Positions 36,744 to 45,018 of a DNA stretch of 64,000 bases are shown here, piece after piece. This DNA is from Ornithinibacter aureus (GTDB lineage: Bacteria > Actinomycetota > Actinomycetes > Actinomycetales > Dermatophilaceae). Where the stretch lies: NCBI RefSeq assembly GCF_009858245.1, contig NZ_VMSB01000001.1, forward strand, positions 1,798,001-1,862,000. Direction: 5' to 3'. How positions within the stretch are numbered: position 1 is the first letter of the stretch; each line of letters begins with the position of its first letter. Below the pieces are notes generated by a model. The model was not told the DNA's origin, ran no database searches, and was given only the letters and a program-made list of their open reading frames with translations. The translations under genes were made by a program, and so were the position numbers.

Positions 36744-38480
36744 CTACAGGGAGGCGAGGGTGGCGGCGGCGAGGGCTCGCAGGTCGGCAAGGGCCTGCCG
36801 GTGCGTGCTGCGGCCAACACGCACCTCGACGACGCGGATGCCGTGTTGTGGCTCGGCGACCGCGTCCGTCAGGGCTTCGCTCGATTCCACGAGGTCGTAC
36901 CGGATGCCGTGTGCTCGGCAGAGCGCTGCCAGGTCGGTTGCGGTGGGGGTACCGAACACCCGCTCGAAGTCTGCCTCCCGCTCGGGTGCCCCGGGCTCGA
37001 GGGTGGCGAAGATGCCGCCGCCGTCGTCGTTGATGACGACAAGGGTGAGGTGGGGGGTCACCTCGTCGGGGCCGATCAGCAGCCCGTTGGTGTCGTGGAG
37101 GAAGGTCAGGTCGCCGAGGAGCGCGAAGGCCGGGGCGGGCGCTCGGGTCAGGGAGATGCCGACCGCCGTGGAGACGACACCGTCGATCCCGGCCAAGCCG
37201 CGGTTGGCCAGCACGTCGTCGGCGATCGGGCCCGCCACGGCGAGGTCGAGGTCGCGGACCGGGTTGCTCGGGCCGAGGACGAGAACGGCGTCATCGGGGA
37301 GGCCGTCGACCACGGCCTTGGCCGCGGCGAGACCGCTCGGCCACGGGAACGGCTGTGCGGCAACGCCATCCGCCAGCTGTTGGGCCGCCGCTCGCCACCT
37401 GGCCCCCCAGCCGCGGTCATCCTCGGGAACGGTCGGCCCGCCGAGGCGCAACGCCAGCGGGGGGTGCACGGCGCAGGCGACGTGCGACGGGTCGGGCCAC
37501 TGGCTGTCCTCGGCCACCACCTCGACCACGAGCCCCGGTCGGCGCAGCAGTGCCCCGACGGCCCGGGACAGGGTCGGGCGCCCGACGACGACGACGCGCT
37601 CCGGGGCGTGGGCGTCGAGCCAGTCGGTGGCGGTGAGGAGCAGCGAACCGTGCGGCAGCGCTTCGGCTCTGAGCGCTGCACTGCCGAAGGGCTCGGCGAC
37701 AAGGGGATGACCGCGCTCGGACGCCCAGGCGGCGGCTCGTTCACCGAGAGCCGGGTCGCGGGTGTCGCCGACGACGACCAGAGTGCGGGCCACCTCCGAC
37801 AGCGCCAGGTCGTTCGTCGGCGGCCGTACCCCGAGTGACCTATTGGTCGATGGGGGTACGGGGGCCTGTACCCACGGGGCGCCGTCGGCCCTGCCGTCGA
37901 GGTCGTCGACCCAGCTGTTGTCGGAGGCAGCGGGTACGAGGGGTTCGCGCAGCGCGACGTTCAGGTGCACCGGGCCGGGCGCCCCACCCGTGGCGCCCGT
38001 GGCGGCCGCGAGTGCCCGGCAGACGGTGCTTCGCCAGAACGGCCCGAGCCCGGGGCGCTCCACCGGAGCCGGCAGGTCGGCGAACCAGCGGGTCGAGCCG
38101 CCGAAGATGCCGGGTTGGGTCGTCGTCTGGTTCGCGCCGGTCCCCCGCAGCTCGTGCGGCCGGTCGGCCGACAGCACCAGCACGGGCACGCCGGCGTGGT
38201 GGGCCTCGAGAACGGCCGGATGGATGTTGGCGACCGCGGTGCCCGAGGTGGTGATGACGGCCACCGGCAGACCCGAGCCGCGGGCCAGACCCAGCGCGAG
38301 GAAGCCGGCGCTGCGCTCGTCGACTCGCACGTGCAGCCGCAGGAGCCCTGCGCGTTCCGCCGCGAGCACGGCGTACGCGAGCGGAGCCGACCGCGAGCCC
38401 GGGCTGAGCACGACGTCGCGCACTCCGCCGCGCACCAGTTCGTCGACGAGCACGGTCGACAGGGCCTGGGACGGGTTCAC
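36744..38480 (-). CDS. menD: 2-succinyl-5-enolpyruvyl-6-hydroxy-3-cyclohexene-1-carboxylate synthase
   Basis: 578-residue TPP enzyme that adds a 2-oxoglutarate-derived unit to isochorismate. The N-terminal domain has DVVLSPGSRSAPLAYAV and VDERSAGFLALGLARGSG with the activating Glu; the C-terminal TPP/Mg motif reads LLGDLTFLHDTNGLL with VINDDGGGIF after it. Residues about 207-219 (PVPPSTNRSLGVR) are encoded by an in-frame copy of the dispersed palindromic repeat, lying between the first and second domains where an insertion is likely tolerated. Start GTG at 38480 (VNPSQALSTVL). Confidence 0.93.
   Translation of the reverse strand: MNPSQALSTVLVDELVRGGVRDVVLSPGSRSAPLAYAVLAAERAGLLRLHVRVDERSAGFLALGLARGSGLPVAVITTSGTAVANIHPAVLEAHHAGVPVLVLSADRPHELRGTGANQTTTQPGIFGGSTRWFADLPAPVERPGLGPFWRSTVCRALAAATGATGGAPGPVHLNVALREPLVPAASDNSWVDDLDGRADGAPWVQAPVPPSTNRSLGVRPPTNDLALSEVARTLVVVGDTRDPALGERAAAWASERGHPLVAEPFGSAALRAEALPHGSLLLTATDWLDAHAPERVVVVGRPTLSRAVGALLRRPGLVVEVVAEDSQWPDPSHVACAVHPPLALRLGGPTVPEDDRGWGARWRAAAQQLADGVAAQPFPWPSGLAAAKAVVDGLPDDAVLVLGPSNPVRDLDLAVAGPIADDVLANRGLAGIDGVVSTAVGISLTRAPAPAFALLGDLTFLHDTNGLLIGPDEVTPHLTLVVINDDGGGIFATLEPGAPEREADFERVFGTPTATDLAALCRAHGIRYDLVESSEALTDAVAEPQHGIRVVEVRVGRSTHRQALADLRALAAATLASL
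37825..37860. repeat. Dispersed palindromic repeat, copy 9, in frame inside menD
   Basis: CGTACC, core GACCTATTGGTC at 37837-37848, and closing GGTACG. It is inside the menD coding sequence and is 36 bp, a multiple of three, so the reading frame is kept. Confidence 0.85.
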
Positions 38481-38541
38481 GCGCGTGAGTCTGCCACTGG
38501 GCAGGGTCACGCGACGCGGGCCACGTGGTGAACCGACATGA

Positions 38542-39705
38542 TCACGTCGTGGCACCACCTCGCTCGATGACGTGGTCGCGAACCGAGCGCACTTCGCGGC
38601 CGAGCACCTCACCAGCGCTTACCTGCCATGCATCAAGCCCCGGGACGGCACCCCGGGGTGCACCTTCGGCAGCCCGCACGGTCTGCACGTAGCTGGACAG
38701 GCGGTGCCGACCAAGGTCCATCGGCGCACCCTGACCGCCCCTCGGCGCCACAAGAGTCGTCCACGACTGACCGCTCGGGTTGGGGGTGAGGTCGAGCCTG
38801 GACACCGGGTCGTCCGCGTGCTCGATCGACAACACACGGGTCGACGCCGGCACGGGGAACAGCCCCACGGGTGCCCCGGAGGTCACGACGTGGGTCACCC
38901 GGTTGCCGGCCCGAAACGCCGGGTCGCTGACCAGCGCGGCAGCGAGGATGCCGCCTTGCGAGTGCCCGACGAGCATCACGGGGTCCTGGGGTGAGGACCT
39001 CCCCGATTCGGCTCGCGCGCGGGCCAGCGCCGCGGACACTCCGGCCGCCGCGATCGTCGCGTCCCCGGTGAGCGCTCGCACGTCGGTGCTGAGGTCGAAC
39101 GGGTTGCTCCCTGGCCGCGGCGACCACTCCTGGGTGCCCGGGATGATGACGACCCACGCCGACCCTCCGTCGCCTCGGGTCGTCTCCACCACCCGCACCC
39201 GCCCCCCGTCGAGGCCCTCGCCCGCGGCCACGAGATCGGCGACGCCGGGCACCCGACCGTGCACCCCGCCATGACCGACCAAGGGGCCGGTGAGCGTCGA
39301 CGGCACGGCCCGTACGATCGGGCTGCTGCCGTTGACCGGGCCGTCAACCAGCCAACCGGCCCGGCCAGCCACGTCAGCGCCCGCGGCAACGGCCGCGAGG
39401 ATCCCGGCGACGCCCCGCTCGACCTCGACATAGGTCCGAGCCGCCGACCGCAGCGCAGTGGCCAGCCCATCGAACTCGAGGGAATGACCCCACAACCCAC
39501 CCGGCCCAACGAGTGCCAGCGCCCGGCCCTCCACCGAAAGCCACCGGGCGATGAGCACCACCTCACCCGGTGATCGCACCCGCGGGAGCCCGATCCCGGC
39601 CAGGACGGCGGCGAGCCGCCCGGCATCCTCACGAAGCTCCTCGGCGATGGCCGCCACCCGCTGGGCTGCCGCGGTAAGCGTCTCGGAGCGAACATCGACC
39701 CTCAC
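38542..39705 (-). CDS. Alpha/beta hydrolase-like protein with helical N-terminal domain
   Basis: 387 residues. About 130 N-terminal residues are Ala-rich and helical; the C-terminal half has VVIIPGTQEW and VMLVGHSQGGILAAALV, the nucleophile elbow with Ser, followed by SIEHADDPVSRLD. The GTG at 39705 overlaps the stop of a small WXG-like gene, so the two are translated together. The arrangement recalls actinobacterial secreted or surface-associated effector pairs, but I see no signal peptide. The substrate is unknown. Confidence 0.7.
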   Translation of the reverse strand: MRVDVRSETLTAAAQRVAAIAEELREDAGRLAAVLAGIGLPRVRSPGEVVLIARWLSVEGRALALVGPGGLWGHSLEFDGLATALRSAARTYVEVERGVAGILAAVAAGADVAGRAGWLVDGPVNGSSPIVRAVPSTLTGPLVGHGGVHGRVPGVADLVAAGEGLDGGRVRVVETTRGDGGSAWVVIIPGTQEWSPRPGSNPFDLSTDVRALTGDATIAAAGVSAALARARAESGRSSPQDPVMLVGHSQGGILAAALVSDPAFRAGNRVTHVVTSGAPVGLFPVPASTRVLSIEHADDPVSRLDLTPNPSGQSWTTLVAPRGGQGAPMDLGRHRLSSYVQTVRAAEGAPRGAVPGLDAWQVSAGEVLGREVRSVRDHVIERGGATT

Positions 39706-39983
39706 GAGGCCAACCCCGACCCGACATCCGACGCCACGGACTCTGCCGCAACGAGCCCTGCCAGCTCGTGACACGCCTGAGCGAGGAACCGCAACTCGGC
39801 CTCGGTCGCGGCCAGCCCAGCCACCCGGCGCTCGAAAGCATCCCGAAAGACCTGCGCTGCCCCGCCCTGCCACCAGACGAGGGCGAACCGCGACACGGCC
39901 ACCCGACGCTCACGCAACCGATCGGCCGCTGCGCCGGCCTCCGTCGACAGGCGCAGCAACTCCTCCACCGGGTCCTTGCCCAC
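39702..39983 (-). CDS. Small WXG100-like helical protein
   Basis: 93 residues, nearly all helix, with the turn ALVWWQGGAAQVFRDAFERR, which has the W-x-G pattern in the middle as in ESX (type VII) substrates. The size suits that family. The C-terminal Y-x-x-x-D/E export signal is not visible, so export is unproven. The GTG at 39983 is used here; another GTG six bases upstream is possible. It is coupled to the hydrolase-like gene. Confidence 0.6.
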   Translation of the reverse strand: MGKDPVEELLRLSTEAGAAADRLRERRVAVSRFALVWWQGGAAQVFRDAFERRVAGLAATEAELRFLAQACHELAGLVAAESVASDVGSGLAS

Positions 39984-40142
39984 GCGCACCCCCTTGCCAT
40001 CCCCGAGCGCCACCGCCGTTCGGTCGCGCCCACTGCTGCCACCCTCACCCGCGCCGTCAGAGCAGACGAATCGCGAGCGCCCACCTGTGGATGAGCGGCC
40101 TCCGCGCGCAGGCCTGTGGACGACCACGCCTACGCTGACGCC

Positions 40143-41543
40143 ATGCCGCACCACGACCTCGTCATCATCGGCAGCGGCTCGGGCAACTCGCTGCTGACAC
40201 CCGAACTTGCCGGCCTCGACGTCGCGATCGTCGAGGCCGGCACGTTTGGTGGCACGTGCCTGAACGTGGGCTGCATCCCGACCAAGATGCTCGTCCTGCC
40301 CGCCGACCGGGTGGTGGCCGCCGCGGATGCCGCCCGGCTGGGAGTGGCGTTCGACCCGCCTCGCGTTGACTGGCCGGCCATTCGGGACCGGGTCTTCGGG
40401 CGCCTCGACGCCATCTCCGAGGGCGGCCGCGCCTATCGGCAGCACCAGCAGTCGACGACCCTCTACGAAGCCCACGCGAGATTCGTGGGCCCGAGCCGAT
40501 TGTCCCTGTCGACGGGCGAGCAGCTCACCGCCGACCGCATCGTCGTCGCGGCCGGGTCGCGGGCGCTCGGGCTCGACGTCGAGGGCCTGCGTGAGCCCGA
40601 CCCCGCCCGCGGCCTGCACACGAGTGACACCGTGATGCGGCTGGGCTCCCTTCCCCCACGAATGGTCGTCATCGGCGGCGGCTTCGTCGCCTGCGAGCTC
40701 GCGCACGTGTTCTCGGCGTTGGGCGTCGCCGTCACCCAGATCCAGCGCGGCCCGAGCCTGCTCCGGCATCACGAGGAGGTGATCGCGCAGCGCTACACCC
40801 AGGTCGCCGCAAACCACCACGACGTGCGGCTGCGGACCTCCCCGACGTCGGCCGTGCACGAGGACGGGGTCTGGCGCGTCCACCTGGACGGCGACGACGG
40901 CCCCACCCACGTCGAGGCCGAGGTGGTGCTGCTCGCCGTCGGGCGGCGACCGAACGGCGACCGTCTCGACGCGGCATCCGGGGGTCTGGACCTGCACCCC
41001 GATGGGCGCGTCGTCGTGGATGCCGAGCTGCGCACCACCGCGCCCGGGGTCTGGGCCCTGGGCGATGTCAGTGCCGAGCACCAGCTCAAGCACGTCGCGA
41101 ACCACGAGGCCCGCATCGTCGCCCACAACCTCGCCGTCGACCTCGGCCGCACGGCCGGGCCGTCGCGGCGCACGGACGACCGGCCGGTCCCGCACGCCGT
41201 GTTCGGCCACCCGCAGGTCGCGTCGTTCGGCGCGACGTCGGCGGAGCTCGACGCGGCGGGCACCCCTTACGTCACCGCGACCCAGCGCGTCGGCGACACC
41301 GCCTACGGGTGGGCGCTCGAGGACACCACCGGCCTGCTGGTCATCCACGCCGACCCGGCCGGGCAGATCCTCGCGGCACACTGCCTCGGCCCGCACGCGT
41401 CGACCCTGATCCAGCCCCTCGTGCAGGCGGCCACCTTCGGACAGCCCGCCCACGAGGTCGCCCGGGGGCAGTACTGGATCCACCCGGCTCTCGCCGAGGT
41501 CGTGGAGAACGCGCTGCTCGGGTTGCCGGGTCAGTCGCGCTGA
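40143..41543 (+). CDS. mtr: Mycothione reductase
   Basis: 466-residue flavoprotein disulphide reductase that regenerates mycothiol from mycothione using NADPH. HHDLVIIGSGSGNSLL is the FAD motif, GGTCLNVGCIPTKM holds the redox Cys pair (about 39 and 44), MVVIGGGFVACELAHVFSAL is the NADP-binding site, and IHPALAEVVENALLGL carries the catalytic His-Glu. The SGSGNS start and the absence of lipoamide-type features favour mycothione over dihydrolipoamide. Start ATG at 40143. Its presence supports an actinobacterial host. Confidence 0.9.
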   Translation: MPHHDLVIIGSGSGNSLLTPELAGLDVAIVEAGTFGGTCLNVGCIPTKMLVLPADRVVAAADAARLGVAFDPPRVDWPAIRDRVFGRLDAISEGGRAYRQHQQSTTLYEAHARFVGPSRLSLSTGEQLTADRIVVAAGSRALGLDVEGLREPDPARGLHTSDTVMRLGSLPPRMVVIGGGFVACELAHVFSALGVAVTQIQRGPSLLRHHEEVIAQRYTQVAANHHDVRLRTSPTSAVHEDGVWRVHLDGDDGPTHVEAEVVLLAVGRRPNGDRLDAASGGLDLHPDGRVVVDAELRTTAPGVWALGDVSAEHQLKHVANHEARIVAHNLAVDLGRTAGPSRRTDDRPVPHAVFGHPQVASFGATSAELDAAGTPYVTATQRVGDTAYGWALEDTTGLLVIHADPAGQILAAHCLGPHASTLIQPLVQAATFGQPAHEVARGQYWIHPALAEVVENALLGLPGQSR

Positions 41544-42280
41544 ACCCAGGCCTGCACCGGGGTGCGGTCCGTGAGGCAGTAGAGCCGGCCGACGGGGTCA
41601 CGCAGAACCGTCCAGAAGTCACGGTCGTCGACGACGTGCGCCCCGGCCGCCACGTGTCGGGCTCGCGTCGCCGCACGGTCGACACAGGCAAGGTCGAGGT
41701 GTGCCCGTGCCGGCCCGTGCTCCTCACCGAGTCGCTGGAACAGGAACCTGATCGGGATGCCGTCGGGTCGGGTCAGGCACGAGAACTCCGGGACGTCGGT
41801 CGGTCGCCACGACCACCCTGTCAGGGCCTCCCAGAAGGACGTCTCGAGGTCGTGGACCTCGGCTGGAAGGTCGATGCAGACCTGGTCGATGAGCTCGGAC
41901 ACCCCCTCGCGTACCTGGGTGTGCTCGCCCTGCCAGGTCGTGAGGCAGAACGGCAGCCCTGCGGGTGATCGCAGGACGACGACGGCGGGTGGCGCGCCCA
42001 GCGTGCCCACCTCGATGGCGCCGAGGGCCGTGGCGCGGTCGGCGGCCACTCGCACGTCCTCGACGTCGAGGTCGACGTGGATGCCGCCCGCGCCCTGCGC
42101 GACCGCCTGCACCTTCACCCACGGGTCGCCGTCATCGGGCAGGAGCGTGGCGAACTCGGCGTGATCACCCCGAGGCTCCGACAGCGCCCAGCCGGTGACC
42201 GTCGACCAGTAGTCCCATGACGCTGCCCGGTCGTTCAGGGGCGTGTCGAGGAAGGCCCACATCCAGCGGACGTCGATCAC
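41531..42280 (-). CDS. VOC-family (glyoxalase-fold) protein, two modules
   Basis: 249 residues with two beta-alpha-beta-beta-beta modules, VIDVRWMWAFLDTPL to about residue 115 and VCIDLPAEVHDLETSFWEAL to the end. His and Glu residues that could bind a metal are present in both halves (GIHVDLDVEDV and ARAHLDLACVD). This architecture covers glyoxalases, dioxygenases and antibiotic-binding proteins, so no activity can be assigned. The GTG start overlaps the menC stop, and the 3' end overlaps the convergent mycothione reductase by 13 bases. Confidence 0.8.
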   Translation of the reverse strand: MIDVRWMWAFLDTPLNDRAASWDYWSTVTGWALSEPRGDHAEFATLLPDDGDPWVKVQAVAQGAGGIHVDLDVEDVRVAADRATALGAIEVGTLGAPPAVVVLRSPAGLPFCLTTWQGEHTQVREGVSELIDQVCIDLPAEVHDLETSFWEALTGWSWRPTDVPEFSCLTRPDGIPIRFLFQRLGEEHGPARAHLDLACVDRAATRARHVAAGAHVVDDRDFWTVLRDPVGRLYCLTDRTPVQAWVQRD

Positions 42281-43290
42281 GGCATCCCCCCTTCCTGCGG
42301 AGCGGCGGCCAGCACGGCATGGCAGTTGGCGACCCGGTCGGCCCACCACGTCGCACGCTCCGGTGGCGCGGCCCACCGGTCGAGCAGTGCCTCGTCGACG
42401 GCCACCCGCCCAGCCCTGAGCGCCCCGTGGTCCGGCAGGAGTGGGCAGGGGGTGACGTCTCCGGCGAGCAGGGCCACCGTGCCCAACCCGCAGGCGTGCT
42501 CGAGCGTGGGCAGGGCTGCCGCGAGCGCCACCCCGGAGGAGATGCCGACGCTGGTGTCCAGCGCCGACGACACCACCGCGGGAAGGCCGCACTCCTGCAC
42601 GATGGCCAACGCCGAGCGCACCCCCCCGAGCGGGGCGACCTTGACGACGATGAGGTCGGCGGCCTCGAGGTCTCGGACCCGCAGGGGGTCCTCGGCCTTG
42701 CGGATGGACTCGTCGGCGGCGACCGGCACGTCGACTCCCGCGCGAACCAGTGCCACGCGCAGGTCCCGCAACTGCTCGACGTGCGCGCACGGCTGCTCGG
42801 CGTACTCGAGGTCGTACGCGGCCAGACGGCCGAGTGCCTCTACCGCCTCGTCCACGGACCACGCCCCATTGGCGTCGACGCGCAGCCGGGCCGAGGGACC
42901 CATGACGGCGCGCACCTCGGCTACCCTCGCGACGTCGTCGTCGAGCCTCTGCCCTCGCTCGGCGACCTTGACCTTGGCCGTCGTGCACCCCGGAAACCGG
43001 GCGAGGACACCCGCCACCTGGGCAGCGGGCACGGCTGGAATGGTGGCGTTGACGGCGATCTCGTGCCGCACGGCATCCGGCCAGGGGTGACATGCGGTCT
43101 CGATCGCGCTGGCGAGCCAGCGCGATGCCTCCTGCGGCCCGTACTCGAGGAAGGCGCCGAACTCGCCCCACCCGTTCGGGCCGCTGATGAGCGCGACCTC
43201 TCTGGTGGTCACGCCTCGAAATGGGACGCGCATGGGGATCGCGACGACGCGCAACGCCGCAAGGAGGTCACCGACCGGTGGCACGTTCAC
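42277..43290 (-). CDS. menC: o-Succinylbenzoate synthase
   Basis: 337-residue enolase-superfamily enzyme that dehydrates SHCHC to o-succinylbenzoate in menaquinone synthesis. The catalytic Lys pair and metal ligands are visible as TTAKVKVAERGQ, LRVDANGAWSVDEA, YAEQPC, VPVAADESIRK and LIVVKVAPLGGV. The start is the GTG at 43290 (VNVPPVGDLL) after GGTGGG. The order menC then VOC gene is coupled by GTGA. Confidence 0.92.
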   Translation of the reverse strand: MNVPPVGDLLAALRVVAIPMRVPFRGVTTREVALISGPNGWGEFGAFLEYGPQEASRWLASAIETACHPWPDAVRHEIAVNATIPAVPAAQVAGVLARFPGCTTAKVKVAERGQRLDDDVARVAEVRAVMGPSARLRVDANGAWSVDEAVEALGRLAAYDLEYAEQPCAHVEQLRDLRVALVRAGVDVPVAADESIRKAEDPLRVRDLEAADLIVVKVAPLGGVRSALAIVQECGLPAVVSSALDTSVGISSGVALAAALPTLEHACGLGTVALLAGDVTPCPLLPDHGALRAGRVAVDEALLDRWAAPPERATWWADRVANCHAVLAAAPQEGGMP

Positions 43291-43322
43291 GAGCCCACCG
43301 TATGCCGTCCGGGCACAACCGC

Positions 43323-44183
43323 TCAGCCCGCGACCGGAGTGCGTGCCCGAAGCTGGAGGGCGATGTCCCGGCTGGCCATCAGTCGGTGCCGGAACCGCCC
43401 GAGCAACAGGTCTGGGCTGCCGAGCGGGATGACGTCCGGCTGGGCGTGGTACATCCACTGCGCGCGGCCCGACCATGCCGAGACCCCGCCGACCGCGTAG
43501 GCAAATCCTGACCCACGCTGGCCCGGGGAGGACCGCAGGCCGGCCAGTTCCTGGATGAGGCTCGCCCGGACCGGGCGGTTCTGCCCCACGAGGTCGTTGC
43601 CCTTGGCGACGGCCCACACCACGGCGCCGGTGGCGATGTCGTCGCGATCGCTGCGGAGCAGCCCCGGTTCAGTGTCCACGGCTCGGGTCAGCAGCCGCCG
43701 GGCCGCCGTCAGCCCCTCGTCCCCCAGCACGAGCGGGACCCATGGCTCGAAGCGGGCCGCGATGGCAGCAACCCGGTCACGCAGGTGCCCGGGCACGGCA
43801 TCGAGGTCGAGCGCCTCCGGGGCAAGCGGGGTGGCATCGAGGTTCGCCAACGCCTCGTCGCCTCCGACGATCGCGGCGAGCCAGGCCAAGGTCTGCTCGT
43901 GCGCCGGCGGCAATGGCGGCTGTACCGGCGGTGGGGGCGGCCCCGGCCGTCGATAGAGCCCTCGCTCCTCGAGATCGAGCACGGCGCACTCGTAGCCGCT
44001 GCCGGACACCGATCGCTGGACCACGTCGATGACGTTCCCGCCGACCATGACCACCTGGGTCAGCTCACCGAGGCTGCGCGGGGGTGGTTCCTCCCAGCGC
44101 TCCTGCACGGGCTCCCCGAAGGGTTCCTTCCAAGGCTCCTCGTACCGTCGCGCGTCGAACCTCAGCACGTTGTCGTCGTCCAT
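43323..44183 (-). CDS. Hypothetical protein with Pro-rich linker
   Basis: 286 residues that I do not recognise. The N-terminus is acidic and aromatic (FDARRYEEPWKEPFGE), followed by a small domain and then a Pro-rich linker (RRPGPPPPPVQPPLPP, about residues 79-94). The C-terminal 190 residues are predicted mixed helix, with repeated Ala-Arg stretches and a VVWAVAKGNDLVGQNR segment. There are no membrane helices or signal peptide. The upstream region faces the vapBC genes. The composition matches the host, so it is probably native. Confidence 0.6.
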   Translation of the reverse strand: MDDDNVLRFDARRYEEPWKEPFGEPVQERWEEPPPRSLGELTQVVMVGGNVIDVVQRSVSGSGYECAVLDLEERGLYRRPGPPPPPVQPPLPPAHEQTLAWLAAIVGGDEALANLDATPLAPEALDLDAVPGHLRDRVAAIAARFEPWVPLVLGDEGLTAARRLLTRAVDTEPGLLRSDRDDIATGAVVWAVAKGNDLVGQNRPVRASLIQELAGLRSSPGQRGSGFAYAVGGVSAWSGRAQWMYHAQPDVIPLGSPDLLLGRFRHRLMASRDIALQLRARTPVAG

Positions 44184-44299
44184 CGTCGCCCCTCCGTCCA
44201 GCGTGCCCCCCTGGCTCGCTCTGCCCCGATCGTGGCACGACCTGCTGACAGTGCCGCGCAGTTTTCCACAGGCCTACCACGAGCACCGCGGACGGTCTT

Positions 44300-44331
44300 G
44301 CATCATGATGCCCAAGGTGATGCACTGATGC
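44300..44331. promoter_or_regulatory. Probable VapB operator
   Basis: The palindrome GCATCATGATGC (44300-44311) is followed by two more TGATGC half-sites (44318-44323, 44326-44331), ending one base before the vapB ATG. Ribbon-helix-helix antitoxins bind such repeated half-sites and repress their own operon. AAGGTGA inside it can act as the ribosome-binding site. Confidence 0.5.
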
Positions 44332-44332
44332 C

Positions 44333-44569
44333 ATGCGCACGACGGTGACCATCGATGACGATCTGCTGCGTGCCGCCAAGGTGCTCGCAGCGAAGGAGGA
44401 CCGCAGCATGAGCAGTGTCCTGGAGGAAGCGCTGCGCGCGCTGCTCGAGCGCGCCCAGGCAGCCGACGCCGAGCGGCGCTCAGCGTTCGACCTCCCCGTG
44501 TTCGAGGGGTCCTTTACCGTGGACCCAAACAACAACTCGGCCATGCGTGATGCCATGGAGCGCGTGTGA
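44333..44569 (+). CDS. vapB: Ribbon-helix-helix antitoxin, VapB-like
   Basis: 78 residues. MRTTVTIDDDLLRAAKVLA is the beta strand and first helix of a MetJ/Arc-type fold, and EALRALLERAQAADAERR the second helix. The C-terminal acidic and Asn-rich stretch (FTVDPNNNSAMRD) probably wraps the toxin. Its stop overlaps the start of the PIN-domain gene. Confidence 0.85.
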   Translation: MRTTVTIDDDLLRAAKVLAAKEDRSMSSVLEEALRALLERAQAADAERRSAFDLPVFEGSFTVDPNNNSAMRDAMERV

Positions 44570-45009
44570 TCGTCCCTGACGTCAATGTCCTCATCAACGC
44601 CGCTCGTGCGGGCGCGCCTGACCACGACCTCGCCCGCAGAACGATGGTCGACATCCTGACCGGCAAGGAGCCCGTCGGGCTGCTCGACGAGACCTTGGCC
44701 GCGACAATTCGCATTCTCACCAATCCGCGACTTGGCACCGTCCAGAGCATGGCTGATGCGGTGAGTTTCTGTGACCGCGTGCGGTCTGGGCCTGCGGCGC
44801 TGAGGCTTCTTCCGCCAGAGAGCGCGTGGACAACCTTCACGGCATCCGTCATCGACGTCGACCTTCGCGCCAACGACGTACCGGACGCCTGGCTCGCAGC
44901 CGTGGCGACCTCCGCAAACGCCACCCTCGTGACGTTTGACCGCGGTTTCCGCCGTTTCCCTGGCCTCAGTCTTCACCTCCTCGGCGATGACACCGGACCC
45001 CGCGGATAA
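44566..45009 (+). CDS. vapC: PIN-domain ribonuclease toxin, VapC-like
   Basis: 147 residues. The PIN acidic residues are in VPDVNVLINAARAG, LLDETLAATIRIL, DVPDAWLAAVATS and LVTFDRGFRRFPG. The GTG start overlaps the vapB stop. VapC toxins cleave tRNA or rRNA; the target here cannot be told. It is placed directly upstream of menB with only nine bases between them, so both may share a transcript. Confidence 0.88.
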   Translation: MIVPDVNVLINAARAGAPDHDLARRTMVDILTGKEPVGLLDETLAATIRILTNPRLGTVQSMADAVSFCDRVRSGPAALRLLPPESAWTTFTASVIDVDLRANDVPDAWLAAVATSANATLVTFDRGFRRFPGLSLHLLGDDTGPRG

Positions 45010-45018
45010 CCTGTCGCC

